Positions 7,367 to 13,955 of a stretch of DNA of 22,991 bases are shown piece by piece. The notes under the pieces were generated by a model, which was given only the letters and a program-made list of their open reading frames with translations, ran no database searches and had not been told where the DNA came from. The stretch's first letter is position 1; the number at the start of each line of letters is the position of its first letter. This DNA is from a virus: the IMG/VR virus record IMGVR_UViG_3300031673_000509, positions 1 to 22,991 of that record, one strand, 5' to 3'. Both the position numbers and the translations under genes were made by a program.

Positions 7367-7614
7367 TCAATTATCCGCTTTCCTACTATCCTCTGAATCG
7401 TTCTTATCGAGATGCCGAAAGCCTTTGCTAAGTCTGATATACTTTCACCTTTACTGAGCCGGTTCCTTATCTCATCAGTCTTAGCCCTCTTACCCAGTGC
7501 GCGCTGCTCACTCACACTTAAATCAAAAAAACATTTAGGCAAAGGGCAAGAGAGACAAGACGGATATAGGTGGCATCCTTCATCTGGAGGAAAACGGTCT
7601 TTATGTGGCCCCAT
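7363..7614 (-). CDS. Four-cysteine plus helix-turn-helix DNA-binding protein
   Basis: The 83-residue protein combines a compact cysteine cluster, GCHLYPSCLSCPLPKC (Cys spacing 5, 3, 5), with a C-terminal homeodomain-like helix-turn-helix (RNRLSKGESISDLAKAFGIS, then IRTIQRIVGKR). The cluster could bind zinc or an iron-sulfur centre. ATG at 7614 is preferred because GGAG lies seven bases upstream and the frame before it has no start signal; it overlaps the previous gene by 14 bases. Together with the next gene it forms a pair of small HTH regulators just ahead of the packaging genes. Proteins with the same Cys motif plus HTH are, to my memory, frequent in environmental phage and Chloroflexota/Bacillota genomes. 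Confidence 0.75.
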   Translation of the reverse strand: MGPHKDRFPPDEGCHLYPSCLSCPLPKCFFDLSVSEQRALGKRAKTDEIRNRLSKGESISDLAKAFGISIRTIQRIVGKRIIE

Positions 7615-7807
7615 GACTTTCTCCGTGATATTCCGGCGGCTCCCGCATGAGCTGGTCAATTTCCTCCAAGCTCTCAATGTCTGTATATATGTCTATCATC
7701 AAGTCGAGTTTAAGACCGTAGTGCTTCCACTGATACATAATCAGTAGTGCCAACTGTTCAGGTTTCAGGCACATCCATAGCGGCCAGGTATTTACTTCAG
7801 TTTCCAT
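7601..7807 (-). CDS. Hypothetical protein, 68 residues
   Basis: Starts at ATG 7807 (METEVNTWPLWMCLKPEQLA), overlapping the end of the preceding membrane-protein gene by 11 bases and the start of the next gene by 14, which supports translation. An in-frame TTG at 7819 is an alternative; neither has a strong ribosome binding site, so coupling is likely. The protein is mostly helical, with Trp/Met-rich N-terminus and an acidic middle (DIYTDIESLEEIDQL). No motif or family is recognised. Confidence 0.65.
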   Translation of the reverse strand: METEVNTWPLWMCLKPEQLALLIMYQWKHYGLKLDLMIDIYTDIESLEEIDQLMREPPEYHGESHGAT

Positions 7808-7991
7808 ATTGAGTACCAAACCACATCAATAATATTCCGCATATAATCCTGACTAGACGTATAGAGTGGTCATATTTCCAACTCTGGACTCGCTTACCAG
7901 TCTCATCTTTAGCTGTTAGATATAACCGAATACTGATAATGCCATCGCAAAAAAGCCACATGCCTATTAAGCCAACCAAATAACCAATCAC
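7797..7991 (-). CDS. Small membrane protein with two helices
   Basis: Start GTG at 7991 overlaps the stop of the MazG-like gene as GTGA, with AGGA ten bases upstream; an upstream ATG at 8051 would overlap that gene by 64 bases and is less likely. The 64-residue product has a hydrophobic N-terminal helix (VIGYLVGLIGMWLFCDGII), a charged cytoplasmic-type loop (TAKDETGKRVQSWKYDH) and a second helix (LVRIICGILLMWFG). It is an inner-membrane protein of unknown role. Phages often carry such hairpin membrane proteins for superinfection exclusion or lysis control, but nothing specific marks either here. Confidence 0.65.
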   Translation of the reverse strand: MIGYLVGLIGMWLFCDGIISIRLYLTAKDETGKRVQSWKYDHSIRLVRIICGILLMWFGTQYGN

Positions 7992-8290
7992 GATTTCTTT
8001 TCCTTGCCAGTGAATCTTCCCATAGCTTTCTCTATGCCAAGTTCCTTCCACTCATCAAAATCCAGACCTAATGATTCGCAAACTAAAGCTAACTGAGCTA
8101 TAGCATCCATGAGCTCTGATTTATAAAAACCACGATGGGCTAAAATGGTTCTCTCATCCTCAGTCCATTTCATATACATGGCCTGCTCGAGCATCTTGCC
8201 AACTTCATAACACAGTACAGCCGTTGTCTCATATAGCGGTTCAGGGATACCACCTCTTTTTTTAGTTAGAGCATCAAAGAATTTACCCAT
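7988..8290 (-). CDS. MazG-like nucleotide pyrophosphohydrolase family protein
   Basis: The 100-residue protein resembles the all-alpha NTP pyrophosphatase superfamily. The first helix has YETTAVLCYEVGKMLEQ, corresponding to the family's ExxE region but with only part of the acidic residues, and the second has KSELMDAIAQLALVCESLGL with the ExxD pair (Glu and Asp of ELMD). Enzymes of this group remove pyrophosphate from NTPs or dNTPs; phage versions can clean the nucleotide pool or alter ppGpp signalling. Because the first acidic motif is degenerate, activity is uncertain. ATG at 8290 has GAGGGG 9-10 bases upstream and the gene sits 13 bases after the metallophosphoesterase. Confidence 0.6.
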   Translation of the reverse strand: MGKFFDALTKKRGGIPEPLYETTAVLCYEVGKMLEQAMYMKWTEDERTILAHRGFYKSELMDAIAQLALVCESLGLDFDEWKELGIEKAMGRFTGKEKKS

Positions 8291-8303
8291 CTGCCTAATC
8301 CCC

Positions 8304-9122
8304 TCATGACTCTATTGTGAACTCCTGTATATCTGGTGCTATATGAATTACCGGGCATCCAATACGGCTCGGTTTATAACCCTTTACCTCACCATAACTG
8401 GGTGCCAGGTGCTGGTTTGCTTTAGGTTGTGTATAGGTTCTTAACCAGGAGCCAGTAATAGTTGCCGCTAACTTGATACTTTTGACTCTACCTTTCTGAT
8501 AAATTAATCTGTCTGGTGTATGCTGTGTCATAGCATGTAGGTGTCCCATCAAATAGATATGGGCCTGTATATCATTAACCAGCCGGACCAACCTCATTAG
8601 CCTAGCGCCTTCTGTCTGTGCTGATCCTGCACCATGCCACGCATGTATAATTACCTGATAAGAATTAGATGATTTTCTCCAAGTGAAATTGAGGACTACG
8701 AAGCAGGAATAGCCACAATAAGGAACTTTGAGATCACCACATAGATTTCTGGTAATATCGTCTTGATGCCTAAGATGAATCTCATATTCATGGTTACCTT
8801 CAATTAAACCCAATAGCTTATTCCTTTTAGCTAAAGGTTTAAATAAATCCTTTACCCTTTGCCTTTGCGACTCGATAATATTGCCCTTCTCTAGCCAAGG
8901 AGCTAAACCTTCTATGTTGAAGCGAGGGTCATTCTTTCGGATGCAATCAGCATAATCACCCATACCTAGAACCAGAGAATTTTTGACTCTTAGGATTTCA
9001 GCAACCTTTTGATTTATGGCATCTTCAACGCAATCTATTGAACCTAGGTGAATGTCTCCTAACGGATAGAGGTGAAACACATCCCCTGGGTAACAGGTAA
9101 TTGTTTTCTCTATAACTTCCAC
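8304..9122 (-). CDS. Calcineurin-like metallophosphoesterase
   Basis: The 272-residue protein has all five metal-binding motifs of the superfamily in order: GDIH (Asp23, His25), GMGDYAD (Asp56), GNHE (Asn110, His111), a His in IIHAWHG (about 160-163) and GHLH (His194, His196). It should bind two metal ions and hydrolyse a phosphomono- or diester; the substrate cannot be read from sequence. Phage relatives include nucleases, protein phosphatases and nucleotide phosphatases. GTG at 9122 is preceded by AGAGGAGG at ideal spacing. Just upstream lies a terminator-like hairpin with a T5 run (9144-9184), so expression may be controlled by attenuation or driven at a reduced level. Confidence 0.9.
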   Translation of the reverse strand: MEVIEKTITCYPGDVFHLYPLGDIHLGSIDCVEDAINQKVAEILRVKNSLVLGMGDYADCIRKNDPRFNIEGLAPWLEKGNIIESQRQRVKDLFKPLAKRNKLLGLIEGNHEYEIHLRHQDDITRNLCGDLKVPYCGYSCFVVLNFTWRKSSNSYQVIIHAWHGAGSAQTEGARLMRLVRLVNDIQAHIYLMGHLHAMTQHTPDRLIYQKGRVKSIKLAATITGSWLRTYTQPKANQHLAPSYGEVKGYKPSRIGCPVIHIAPDIQEFTIES

Positions 9123-9143
9123 ACTTACCTCCTCTAATAAAAA

Positions 9144-9184
9144 GAGGCGAACCCAGAGCCTTTTACAGCTCCAAAGTTCGCCTC
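9144..9184 (-). terminator. Terminator/attenuator hairpin before the metallophosphoesterase
   Basis: GAGGCGAAC (9144-9152 on plus) pairs with GTTCGCCTC (9176-9184), nine perfect base pairs, with an inner GAGC/GCTC stem. On the minus strand the stem is followed directly by TTTTTATTAG and then the AGAGGAGG ribosome binding site of the next gene. This is the layout of a rho-independent terminator placed in a leader. The stem's 3' CCTC could also pair with the GAGG of the ribosome binding site. Confidence 0.65.
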
Positions 9185-9208
9185 AAGTGCTTTGATAGCG
9201 ATATTATA

Positions 9209-9373
9209 TTAGAGTCTTATATTCTTTTTAATATCGATAACCCTCACTGGTTGCCCGTCTTCTCCATGGACCTCAATTTTGAAAAAGTCAAGCTGACGCA
9301 TTAGCTGAATTAGCTTTCTTTCTTTCTCGGTCAGCATTATCTCTTTATCTAAGTTTACCCCTTTTTCTGGCAC
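9209..9373 (-). CDS. Small YezD/DUF2292-like protein
   Basis: GTG at 9373 is chosen because AGGAGTTTACAGA precedes it at good spacing, and the upstream gene's TAG overlaps this ribosome binding site. The 54-residue product reads as a helix (KERKLIQLMRQLDFFKIEV) followed by a beta hairpin and a KKNIRL end. This resembles the short DUF2292/YezD family (helix, then EIxVxDGxPVxI and KxIRL), whose function is unknown. The gene is the last before the leader terminator at 9144-9184, suggesting it ends the transcript that includes the Myb/HTH gene. Confidence 0.6.
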   Translation of the reverse strand: MPEKGVNLDKEIMLTEKERKLIQLMRQLDFFKIEVHGEDGQPVRVIDIKKNIRL

Positions 9374-9384
9374 TCTGTAAACTC

Positions 9385-9942
9385 CTAATACAATATCCCA
9401 GTTAGTATTTCTACGACTTGACAAACGTCTATGTTGCGCCCATGTAACTCATGGGGGTATTTACGGATAAATGACTTCAGATCTTCTTCTTCAATGTGCC
9501 AGCGAGCCCCACCATTTTGCTGTGGCTTTACACCATTATGCCAGCTTGCCTGTAGTGTCCCACAATCTATCCTCGCCTGTACCCAGTGATGGTCTACCCC
9601 TAATATCTCGCAAACTTCTTTTTTAGTGTACCAGCCATCCCGAGCCCGCCTCGATAATCCCATTCTCTTGATTTTAGTTATTATCGAGTTAGTACTTCGT
9701 TTCATCTTCCTAGCTACTGAATAAGGTGGATATTTCGTTATCAATTCGGCAAGTCGTTCTTCTTCCTCAAGTGTCCAATACTTTATATCAGGGCGAAAGG
9801 ATATACCCATCCTCTGCACTTGACCTTTGACTCCACAAAATGAGACACTAAGGTTGTCCGCTATCTGTTGAGCGCTTTGATGAGTGCCTCTATAATCACG
9901 CCTAACTATCTGGCGTTCCTCATCAGTCCACTTGTGACTCAT
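9385..9942 (-). CDS. Tandem Myb/SANT-like and helix-turn-helix DNA-binding protein
   Basis: The 185-residue protein has three DNA-binding-like units. Residues 1-47 (WTDEERQIVRRDY with IADNLSVSFCGVKGQVQRMG) and 54-97 (YWTLEEEERLAELITKY with SVARKMKRSTNSIITKIKRMG) are two Myb/GcrA-like repeats. Residues about 103-165 form an excisionase/MerR-like winged helix (YTKKEVCEILGVDHHWVQAR) followed by a conserved-looking end (FIRKYPHELHGRNID). This architecture is common among phage regulators of unknown target. Its ATG overlaps the previous stop as ATGA, and GGAGGAGTTTACAAAGGA precedes it. It probably regulates phage promoters or assists DNA metabolism; the direction of regulation is unknown. Confidence 0.7.
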   Translation of the reverse strand: MSHKWTDEERQIVRRDYRGTHQSAQQIADNLSVSFCGVKGQVQRMGISFRPDIKYWTLEEEERLAELITKYPPYSVARKMKRSTNSIITKIKRMGLSRRARDGWYTKKEVCEILGVDHHWVQARIDCGTLQASWHNGVKPQQNGGARWHIEEEDLKSFIRKYPHELHGRNIDVCQVVEILTGILY

Positions 9943-10199
9943 TCCTTTGTAAACTCCTCCAATTTAGAAAGGATAAACTCAACCTCATCTTTTTTCTTAG
10001 CTGGTCTAACTCGCATCATAGTGGTTGACTTTTCCCCCTTCTTGTCAAAAATAGGGTTTCTTATTCGCCATTCTTTTTCAATGACACAACCCCTAGCCCA
10101 AGCACCCAATCTATATTGCTCTACTCGTTTCTGCCTATCTATTTCAGACATCATGGGTGCTGGTATAATGCAATCACCACTAATAAACTCAGTTCCCAT
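9939..10199 (-). CDS. Hypothetical protein, 86 residues
   Basis: ATG at 10199 has AGGAGTTTATAA directly upstream and overlaps the stop of the 53-residue gene before it; its own stop overlaps the next gene as ATGA. The product has an N-terminal part rich in Ile/Pro, a central RQKRVEQYRLGAWARGC segment and a strongly charged Lys/Glu C-terminus (PAKKKDEVEFILSKLEEF). It appears soluble and partly helical. No domain is recognised. Its tight coupling with the methyltransferase and Myb/HTH genes suggests the same transcript and expression time. Confidence 0.75.
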   Translation of the reverse strand: MGTEFISGDCIIPAPMMSEIDRQKRVEQYRLGAWARGCVIEKEWRIRNPIFDKKGEKSTTMMRVRPAKKKDEVEFILSKLEEFTKE

Positions 10200-10350
10200 T
10201 TATAAACTCCTGCCCATTCCAACTAACCCGTTCTATGACCAGCCTAGATACCGGATACCCCAGAAACCGAGCCACTTCCAGCTTGCTTTTGGCCGGGTGA
10301 TAGCCCTGTATATTCTTGTCCTTTGACCTGTATTTATACCAGTGAGTCAT
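10189..10350 (-). CDS. Small hypothetical protein after the methyltransferase
   Basis: A 53-residue frame (MTHWYKYRSKDKNIQGYHPA start, ending VSWNGQEFINGN) overlaps the methyltransferase stop as ATGA and the next gene's start by 11 bases. The ribosome binding site GGAG lies inside the downstream copy of the 27-bp repeat. The middle segment KSKLEVARFLGYPVSRLVIERV looks like a short helix-turn-helix-like region, but it is too short to call. In a methyltransferase-free arrangement it would directly follow the gene at 11188-11643, using the same repeat-borne ribosome binding site. Confidence 0.65.
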   Translation of the reverse strand: MTHWYKYRSKDKNIQGYHPAKSKLEVARFLGYPVSRLVIERVSWNGQEFINGN

Positions 10351-11171
10351 ACCCCTAACTCCATTACGGATTGACTACACCTCTTGGCTGCGATTTCACA
10401 ATACCTTTCTTCTATCTCGATACCTATTGACCTGCGGTTTAACTTCTTGGCTGCAAAAGGCACAGTACCTATGCCCATAAATAGGTCGAGAATAATTGAG
10501 TCTGGCAGTGACCATCCTTGAATAAGTCCCATTGCCATACTCTTTGGTAGAACTGCTGGATGGTTAGGGTCATGCTCGGGTTGTATATGAGGCCATATAG
10601 TTCTACACCATTTTGATTTCCATTCATTAGATTCCTCCGGATATTGATAGACCCCTTTTCTACCACCTGGTTTGCGGAAGAACAAAACTCTTGAGTGCTG
10701 AACTAACAAAGCTGGACTACCTGGGGCACATGCCATCTTGCCAGCCATATTATTTACCCATCGGCCTCTATCCCAAATGGTTTCACCTTTGAAATACCAG
10801 CCTGCTTTATCCATAGCAACAGTCAAGTAGGCTGATGTTGCCATATTAAATTGCTCCTTCTGTTCGGGTAATGCATGAGAGTGTTCTGGTGATACATGTA
10901 AATCCTGTAGTTCACAAGTAATCCAAGCTCCACTGCCACATACCGACCACAGAGAGATAAAACAACTAATTAGCCAATCACGGTATTCATTCAAGGATTG
11001 CCATACCCCCTGCTCATATTCCATATTTGCATTAAAGGGCGGGCTTGTAACAACCAAGTCAATACTCTTATCTGGTATCAATGGTAATACCTCACGGCAA
11101 TCACCATGAACTATACAAGTCCATTCATCCCCGTAGTAAGGTTTAGTTATCCCGTATTCCTCATACCACAT
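10347..11171 (-). CDS. DNA methyltransferase (N4-cytosine/N6-adenine, beta class)
   Basis: The 274-residue enzyme has the catalytic motif IV TSPPF at residues 42-46 ahead of the AdoMet-binding motif I DLFMGIGT (229-236) and the GIEIEERYCEIAAKR segment, the beta-class order of the DNA_methylase N4/N6 family. It should methylate an exocyclic amino group of A or C at a specific site. No restriction partner is nearby, so it is an orphan phage methyltransferase, plausibly protecting phage DNA from host restriction or marking it. The target-recognition region lies between the motifs. The gene is bracketed almost exactly by a 27-bp direct repeat whose GGAG serves as its ribosome binding site (12 bases before ATG), suggesting it was gained as a cassette. 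Confidence 0.92.
   Translation of the reverse strand: MWYEEYGITKPYYGDEWTCIVHGDCREVLPLIPDKSIDLVVTSPPFNANMEYEQGVWQSLNEYRDWLISCFISLWSVCGSGAWITCELQDLHVSPEHSHALPEQKEQFNMATSAYLTVAMDKAGWYFKGETIWDRGRWVNNMAGKMACAPGSPALLVQHSRVLFFRKPGGRKGVYQYPEESNEWKSKWCRTIWPHIQPEHDPNHPAVLPKSMAMGLIQGWSLPDSIILDLFMGIGTVPFAAKKLNRRSIGIEIEERYCEIAAKRCSQSVMELGV
10356..10382. repeat. 27-bp direct repeat, copy downstream of the methyltransferase
   Basis: Identical over all 27 bases to 11180-11206. This copy codes for the last residues of the methyltransferase (RCSQSVMEL region) and carries the GGAG ribosome binding site for the following 53-residue gene. The two copies are 824 bases apart, the length of one methyltransferase cassette. 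Confidence 0.9.
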
Positions 11172-11179
11172 CAGATGTT

Positions 11180-11206
11180 TAACTCCATTACGGATTGACT
11201 ACACCT
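11180..11206. repeat. 27-bp direct repeat, copy upstream of the methyltransferase
   Basis: Identical to 10356-10382 but read in a different frame: here it encodes the end of the DPPW methyltransferase-like protein (GVVNP) and its stop, and supplies GGAG for the methyltransferase start. Confidence 0.9.
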
Positions 11207-11643
11207 ACTTCGAATAATCTACTCTTGACCTTTCTTAGTACGAATATGAGACTAATATGAGTGAAGGTCATTAACTGCCAAGTAGGACACCAGATTTCCT
11301 CGAGCTGTAACCCTGGACATTTCGGACACCAAGGGGCATTAAAGATAAGCTGCCCACCGAATTTCAGAATACGCCTCATCTCACTAATTAATTTTGGTTT
11401 GTAGACATAATCCATATCCCACGGTGGGTCACTTATTACACTATCAGCCACCTCAGATTTTATCGGCAGCCACAAAGCATCAGCTCTTATGTCAGTATGC
11501 TCGGTGAATTTATCTATGCGGATATCCCCCAATTTGCTTGTGCCATTCATTACATGTATGGTTAAACCTCGAGCCTTCGAAGCTATAAAATCTTCTACTT
11601 GCTCAGGCCATGACCATGCTTTCTTGTACTTCAGTTTATTCAT
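11188..11643 (-). CDS. Methyltransferase-like protein with DPPW motif
   Basis: The 151-residue protein has the Rossmann methyltransferase pattern in compact form: IHVMNGTSKLGDIRID as a degenerate AdoMet motif I (Gly-poor), DIRADALWLPI as the acidic motif and ADSVISDPPWDMDY as motif IV. DPPW is typical of MT-A70 and other N6-adenine methyltransferases. The remaining strands are present (RRILKFGGQLIFNAPWCP), but the protein is short and lacks an obvious target-recognition domain, so it may act on RNA, nucleotides or DNA with a partner, or be inactive. The ribosome binding site is weak (GGGAT). Fifteen bases just upstream repeat part of the 5' end of the neighbouring methyltransferase gene, a sign of local recombination. 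Confidence 0.7.
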   Translation of the reverse strand: MNKLKYKKAWSWPEQVEDFIASKARGLTIHVMNGTSKLGDIRIDKFTEHTDIRADALWLPIKSEVADSVISDPPWDMDYVYKPKLISEMRRILKFGGQLIFNAPWCPKCPGLQLEEIWCPTWQLMTFTHISLIFVLRKVKSRLFEVGVVNP

Positions 11644-11708
11644 CTTATCCCGTATTCCTGCATCTAATTAGCCTCTATATATCAATACTCTTACAAGAAT
11701 ATTTTCTT

Positions 11709-12068
11709 TTAACCCCTTTCTCCTATGTGTTCCTTCTCAAAGTCAGGTAATAACCAGATAACTAACGTGTATCTCTCACCCCTGTCGCCTATGACAGCAA
11801 GTGGTATCTTCCCATTAGGACAATTCGTTACCATTTGTGTTACCAATTTATCAAGGAAGACAGGTAATCTCTTGTGGTATTTGCACTCGATTGCATACTT
11901 CAAGGTGATTACATCCGGGGGCCTCTGGCAATTAACCTGAGTCCACTGATCGAACACCTTAACAGCTTTGCTCCTACCAACTCTTACCCCCTTGAATAGC
12001 TTGGCTATCTTGAGTTCAAACCATTTACCGCGGCCCTGTGCTTTCTTCTGCTCACTTACTTCCTTCAT
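11709..12068 (-). CDS. Holliday-junction-resolvase-like PD-(D/E)xK nuclease
   Basis: The 119-residue protein shows the nuclease pattern Glu18 (WFELKIAKLF), Pro51-Asp52 (RPPDVITL) and Glu61-Cys-Lys63 (AIECKYHKR), followed by a KLVTQM helix and a beta strand with IGDRG. Length and spacing fit archaeal-type Hjc and phage RusA-replacing resolvases, which cut branched recombination or packaging intermediates. ATG at 12068 directly follows the stop of the preceding gene with GGGGAATATAG upstream. It lies in the replication/recombination block with the helicase loader and annealing protein, consistent with a role in resolving replication concatemers before packaging. A restriction-like nuclease is the main alternative. 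Confidence 0.75.
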   Translation of the reverse strand: MKEVSEQKKAQGRGKWFELKIAKLFKGVRVGRSKAVKVFDQWTQVNCQRPPDVITLKYAIECKYHKRLPVFLDKLVTQMVTNCPNGKIPLAVIGDRGERYTLVIWLLPDFEKEHIGERG

Positions 12069-12539
12069 CTATATTCCCCAGTCTTTTAGTTGGTCTTGAA
12101 ATTCCTCTACAACGATAGGCACATCAACGATGGTTATAACCCTATCATTTCGTTTTATTTTGCGCGGTTTGAATAAGGCGGCAAATGCTATTTGGGATTT
12201 CATCCACTCCACCACTTCCTTCATACCTGCCTTCCTGGCTTGGCCCACCCTCTCCTGACACTCTTTATCTTTGGCATGTATAATTTGGCTCTGGTGTTGC
12301 CATAAAAGACCTTTGATGCCATCCATATTAAGCCGCCAGTTATAAATTGCAGCGGTAATCTCATTGAGTTCATCTTCATCTGTCAGCAAACTATCATCAG
12401 GCTGTGGCTTAAATAGCTGGCAACCTCGTCTCAGAGCACTAGCCAAGACATAGAAATTGACACCCAGTTCCTCCGCTAACCTTTCCGTTGATATTTCTCT
12501 ATCAATATACTTTTGTAGCGATTCCTCAATCCTGTTCAT
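12069..12539 (-). CDS. Hypothetical protein with N-terminal HTH-like segment
   Basis: The 156-residue protein begins with a helix-turn-helix-like stretch (REISTERLAEELGVNFYVLA, residues about 14-33), then a long helical region with many Gln, Lys and Glu (HQSQIIHAKDKECQERVGQ). The end contains a basic patch KPRKIKRNDR and beta strands VITIVDVPIVVEE. The start has a strong GGAGGAGGAG site and overlaps the previous gene by 14 bases. It sits between the helicase loader group and the resolvase, so a DNA-replication accessory role is plausible but unproven. No family is recognised. Confidence 0.75.
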   Translation of the reverse strand: MNRIEESLQKYIDREISTERLAEELGVNFYVLASALRRGCQLFKPQPDDSLLTDEDELNEITAAIYNWRLNMDGIKGLLWQHQSQIIHAKDKECQERVGQARKAGMKEVVEWMKSQIAFAALFKPRKIKRNDRVITIVDVPIVVEEFQDQLKDWGI

Positions 12540-12708
12540 TTTGTTGCTCCTCCTCCACTCGTAGCAATCTCACTTTAGGTTTATAGTGTGGGATGCTATC
12601 CATTAACCAACTCTCAAGCATCCTTACATGGTCTTTTGGTTCATGCCCCCAACCTGGTACAGGGTCAAGCCTAATCTTCACTTCAATAACTGATTGCTTA
12701 TATATCAC
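12526..12708 (-). CDS. Small hypothetical protein, 60 residues
   Basis: GTG at 12708 touches the previous TAA and is preceded by GGAGGTGGAGTAA, a strong ribosome binding site. The product begins with a beta strand (SVIEVKIRLDPVPGWGHEP) and continues as a helix (KDHVRMLESWLMDSI) ending in a second strand (KPKVRLLRVEEEQ). Short proteins with a DPVPGWGHEPxDH core appear, from memory, in other phage genomes, but no function is known to me. The compact strand-helix-strand layout could be a small binding domain. It is co-translated with its neighbours. Confidence 0.75.
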   Translation of the reverse strand: MIYKQSVIEVKIRLDPVPGWGHEPKDHVRMLESWLMDSIPHYKPKVRLLRVEEEQQNEQD

Positions 12709-13095
12709 TTACTCCACCTCCTTAATAACCTTGAGAACGGCTTGGATGGCTAAATCATAGACTTCCATTATCAGTCCACCTGGATGAGGCTTATAACGAT
12801 TCTCTATCCCCTCTATCTTCTCCAAATAATAAGCCATAACTAGAGAGAGGATTATTTTTGTTGCTTCATGTGGGCAAAAATGTTTATCGTTTAGCCATCT
12901 TGTTCGTTCGATACATTGTTCTACTTCCTCCACCAACTTCTCTGGTGCCAGAGAAGCATAGTAAGATTGGAGTTTGGCTACTTGGGCTTTGAGGATACTC
13001 TTTATATCCCAATAACTATCATCTCCCCCAAAATGTGCATTTGGTGTATTCTCATACTTAGCTATCTCTTCAATTGTCAATTCATACTCACTCAT
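12709..13095 (-). CDS. Hypothetical protein, 128 residues, mostly helical
   Basis: ATG at 13095 overlaps the helicase-loader stop as ATGA and has TAGGAGGTAACCA upstream. The protein begins with an acidic segment (YELTIEEIAKYENTPNAHFG), followed by several amphipathic helices (SILKAQVAKLQSYYASLAPE; LVEEVEQCIERTRWL) and a Cys/His pair (HFCPHEA). There is no membrane helix. It is translationally coupled to the helicase loader, which suggests a replication-related role, but no catalytic or binding motif is recognised. It resembles the general type of small helical phage proteins of unknown function. Confidence 0.75.
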   Translation of the reverse strand: MSEYELTIEEIAKYENTPNAHFGGDDSYWDIKSILKAQVAKLQSYYASLAPEKLVEEVEQCIERTRWLNDKHFCPHEATKIILSLVMAYYLEKIEGIENRYKPHPGGLIMEVYDLAIQAVLKVIKEVE

Positions 13096-13955
13096 TGGTT
13101 ACCTCCTATTTGTCTCCTACGGTAATCAGGTGCAGTATTAAGCACCATCTGGGCAACATCTGGGTCACTAAACCTTGAGAATATCCGCTCCGGTAGGCGA
13201 ATGGCATCCCCATTAGTTACCAGGACAGTAATTAACCGCTTTCTATATCGCGCAACTAATATTCCCTCTAGTTTGCTTTCTTCCCAACCAGTACCGAGTT
13301 TATATTGCCCATCTTCCCCAACCTCAAAAGCCTGGTCATCCAGAATTAAGGCATCTATCTCCTTGAGTACTTGTATATCTCTGTCTATCGTAAATGTCGG
13401 GATAGCCTGCTTTAGACTGCTTATCAGATCTGCTACAACATAAATCCTGACATTGATTCCACGCCAATTAAGAACAATCGCTAGGGCCTGACATAAGTGC
13501 GTCTTCCCATTTCCTACACCACCATAGCAGAGGAGGAAAGGTAAATCGGTTGTTCCATAAGCCAGATTATAAAAAGCCCGGTATGTTTCTTCGGTCCCTT
13601 TAATTGGCAGGAATTTTTCAAAGGAGGAGTTAGGTTGAGTAACGCCTATCTTAGCCAGATAACTTTCGCCCATGCGGTACTTCTGGCTTGAATCTGCAAG
13701 GCATCCCTTTGCTTTGCAGGAAAATGCTTGCCCAAACTGTTCATCACCAATAGGCACATCTTTATAAACCCAACCGATACCATGACACTTCTCGCAAAGC
13801 GGGTTCGGGCCATAGCCATCTTGAACCAATTGCTCTTGTGCTTCTATGACCATCTGCCTATCCACGGGCTTGCCCTTGTTGATGTTGCCGGCGGGCTTCT
13901 TCTGGGGGGGTGTAGTCTGTTGGAATCCCCCTAGCACTTTGCCGATGTGCTCCAC
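13092..13955 (-). CDS. DnaC/DnaI-like helicase-loader ATPase
   Basis: The 287-residue protein is an AAA+ ATPase of the DnaC/IstB type. Residues 54-85 form a zinc-finger-like cluster (CEKCHGIGW, then CKAKGC). The ATPase domain has Walker A GGVGNGKT (145-152), Walker B LILDD (203-207), sensor 1 VTNGD (246-250) and an RIFSRF box with candidate arginine finger (257-262). Such proteins load the replicative helicase at the origin; the zinc-ribbon-plus-ATPase form is like DnaI. The gene starts at GTG 13955 with AAGGAGGTCAAG upstream, and overlaps the initiator gene by 98 bases in another frame. Initiator plus loader is the lambda O/P-like pair in function. The helicase itself would come from the host. 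Confidence 0.9.
   Translation of the reverse strand: MEHIGKVLGGFQQTTPPQKKPAGNINKGKPVDRQMVIEAQEQLVQDGYGPNPLCEKCHGIGWVYKDVPIGDEQFGQAFSCKAKGCLADSSQKYRMGESYLAKIGVTQPNSSFEKFLPIKGTEETYRAFYNLAYGTTDLPFLLCYGGVGNGKTHLCQALAIVLNWRGINVRIYVVADLISSLKQAIPTFTIDRDIQVLKEIDALILDDQAFEVGEDGQYKLGTGWEESKLEGILVARYRKRLITVLVTNGDAIRLPERIFSRFSDPDVAQMVLNTAPDYRRRQIGGNQ

Noticed and set aside
10347-11643. Complete restriction-modification system
   Set aside because: Two methyltransferase-type genes are present but no specificity subunit or restriction endonuclease with a recognisable nuclease domain is adjacent; the nearby PD-(D/E)xK protein fits a junction resolvase better.
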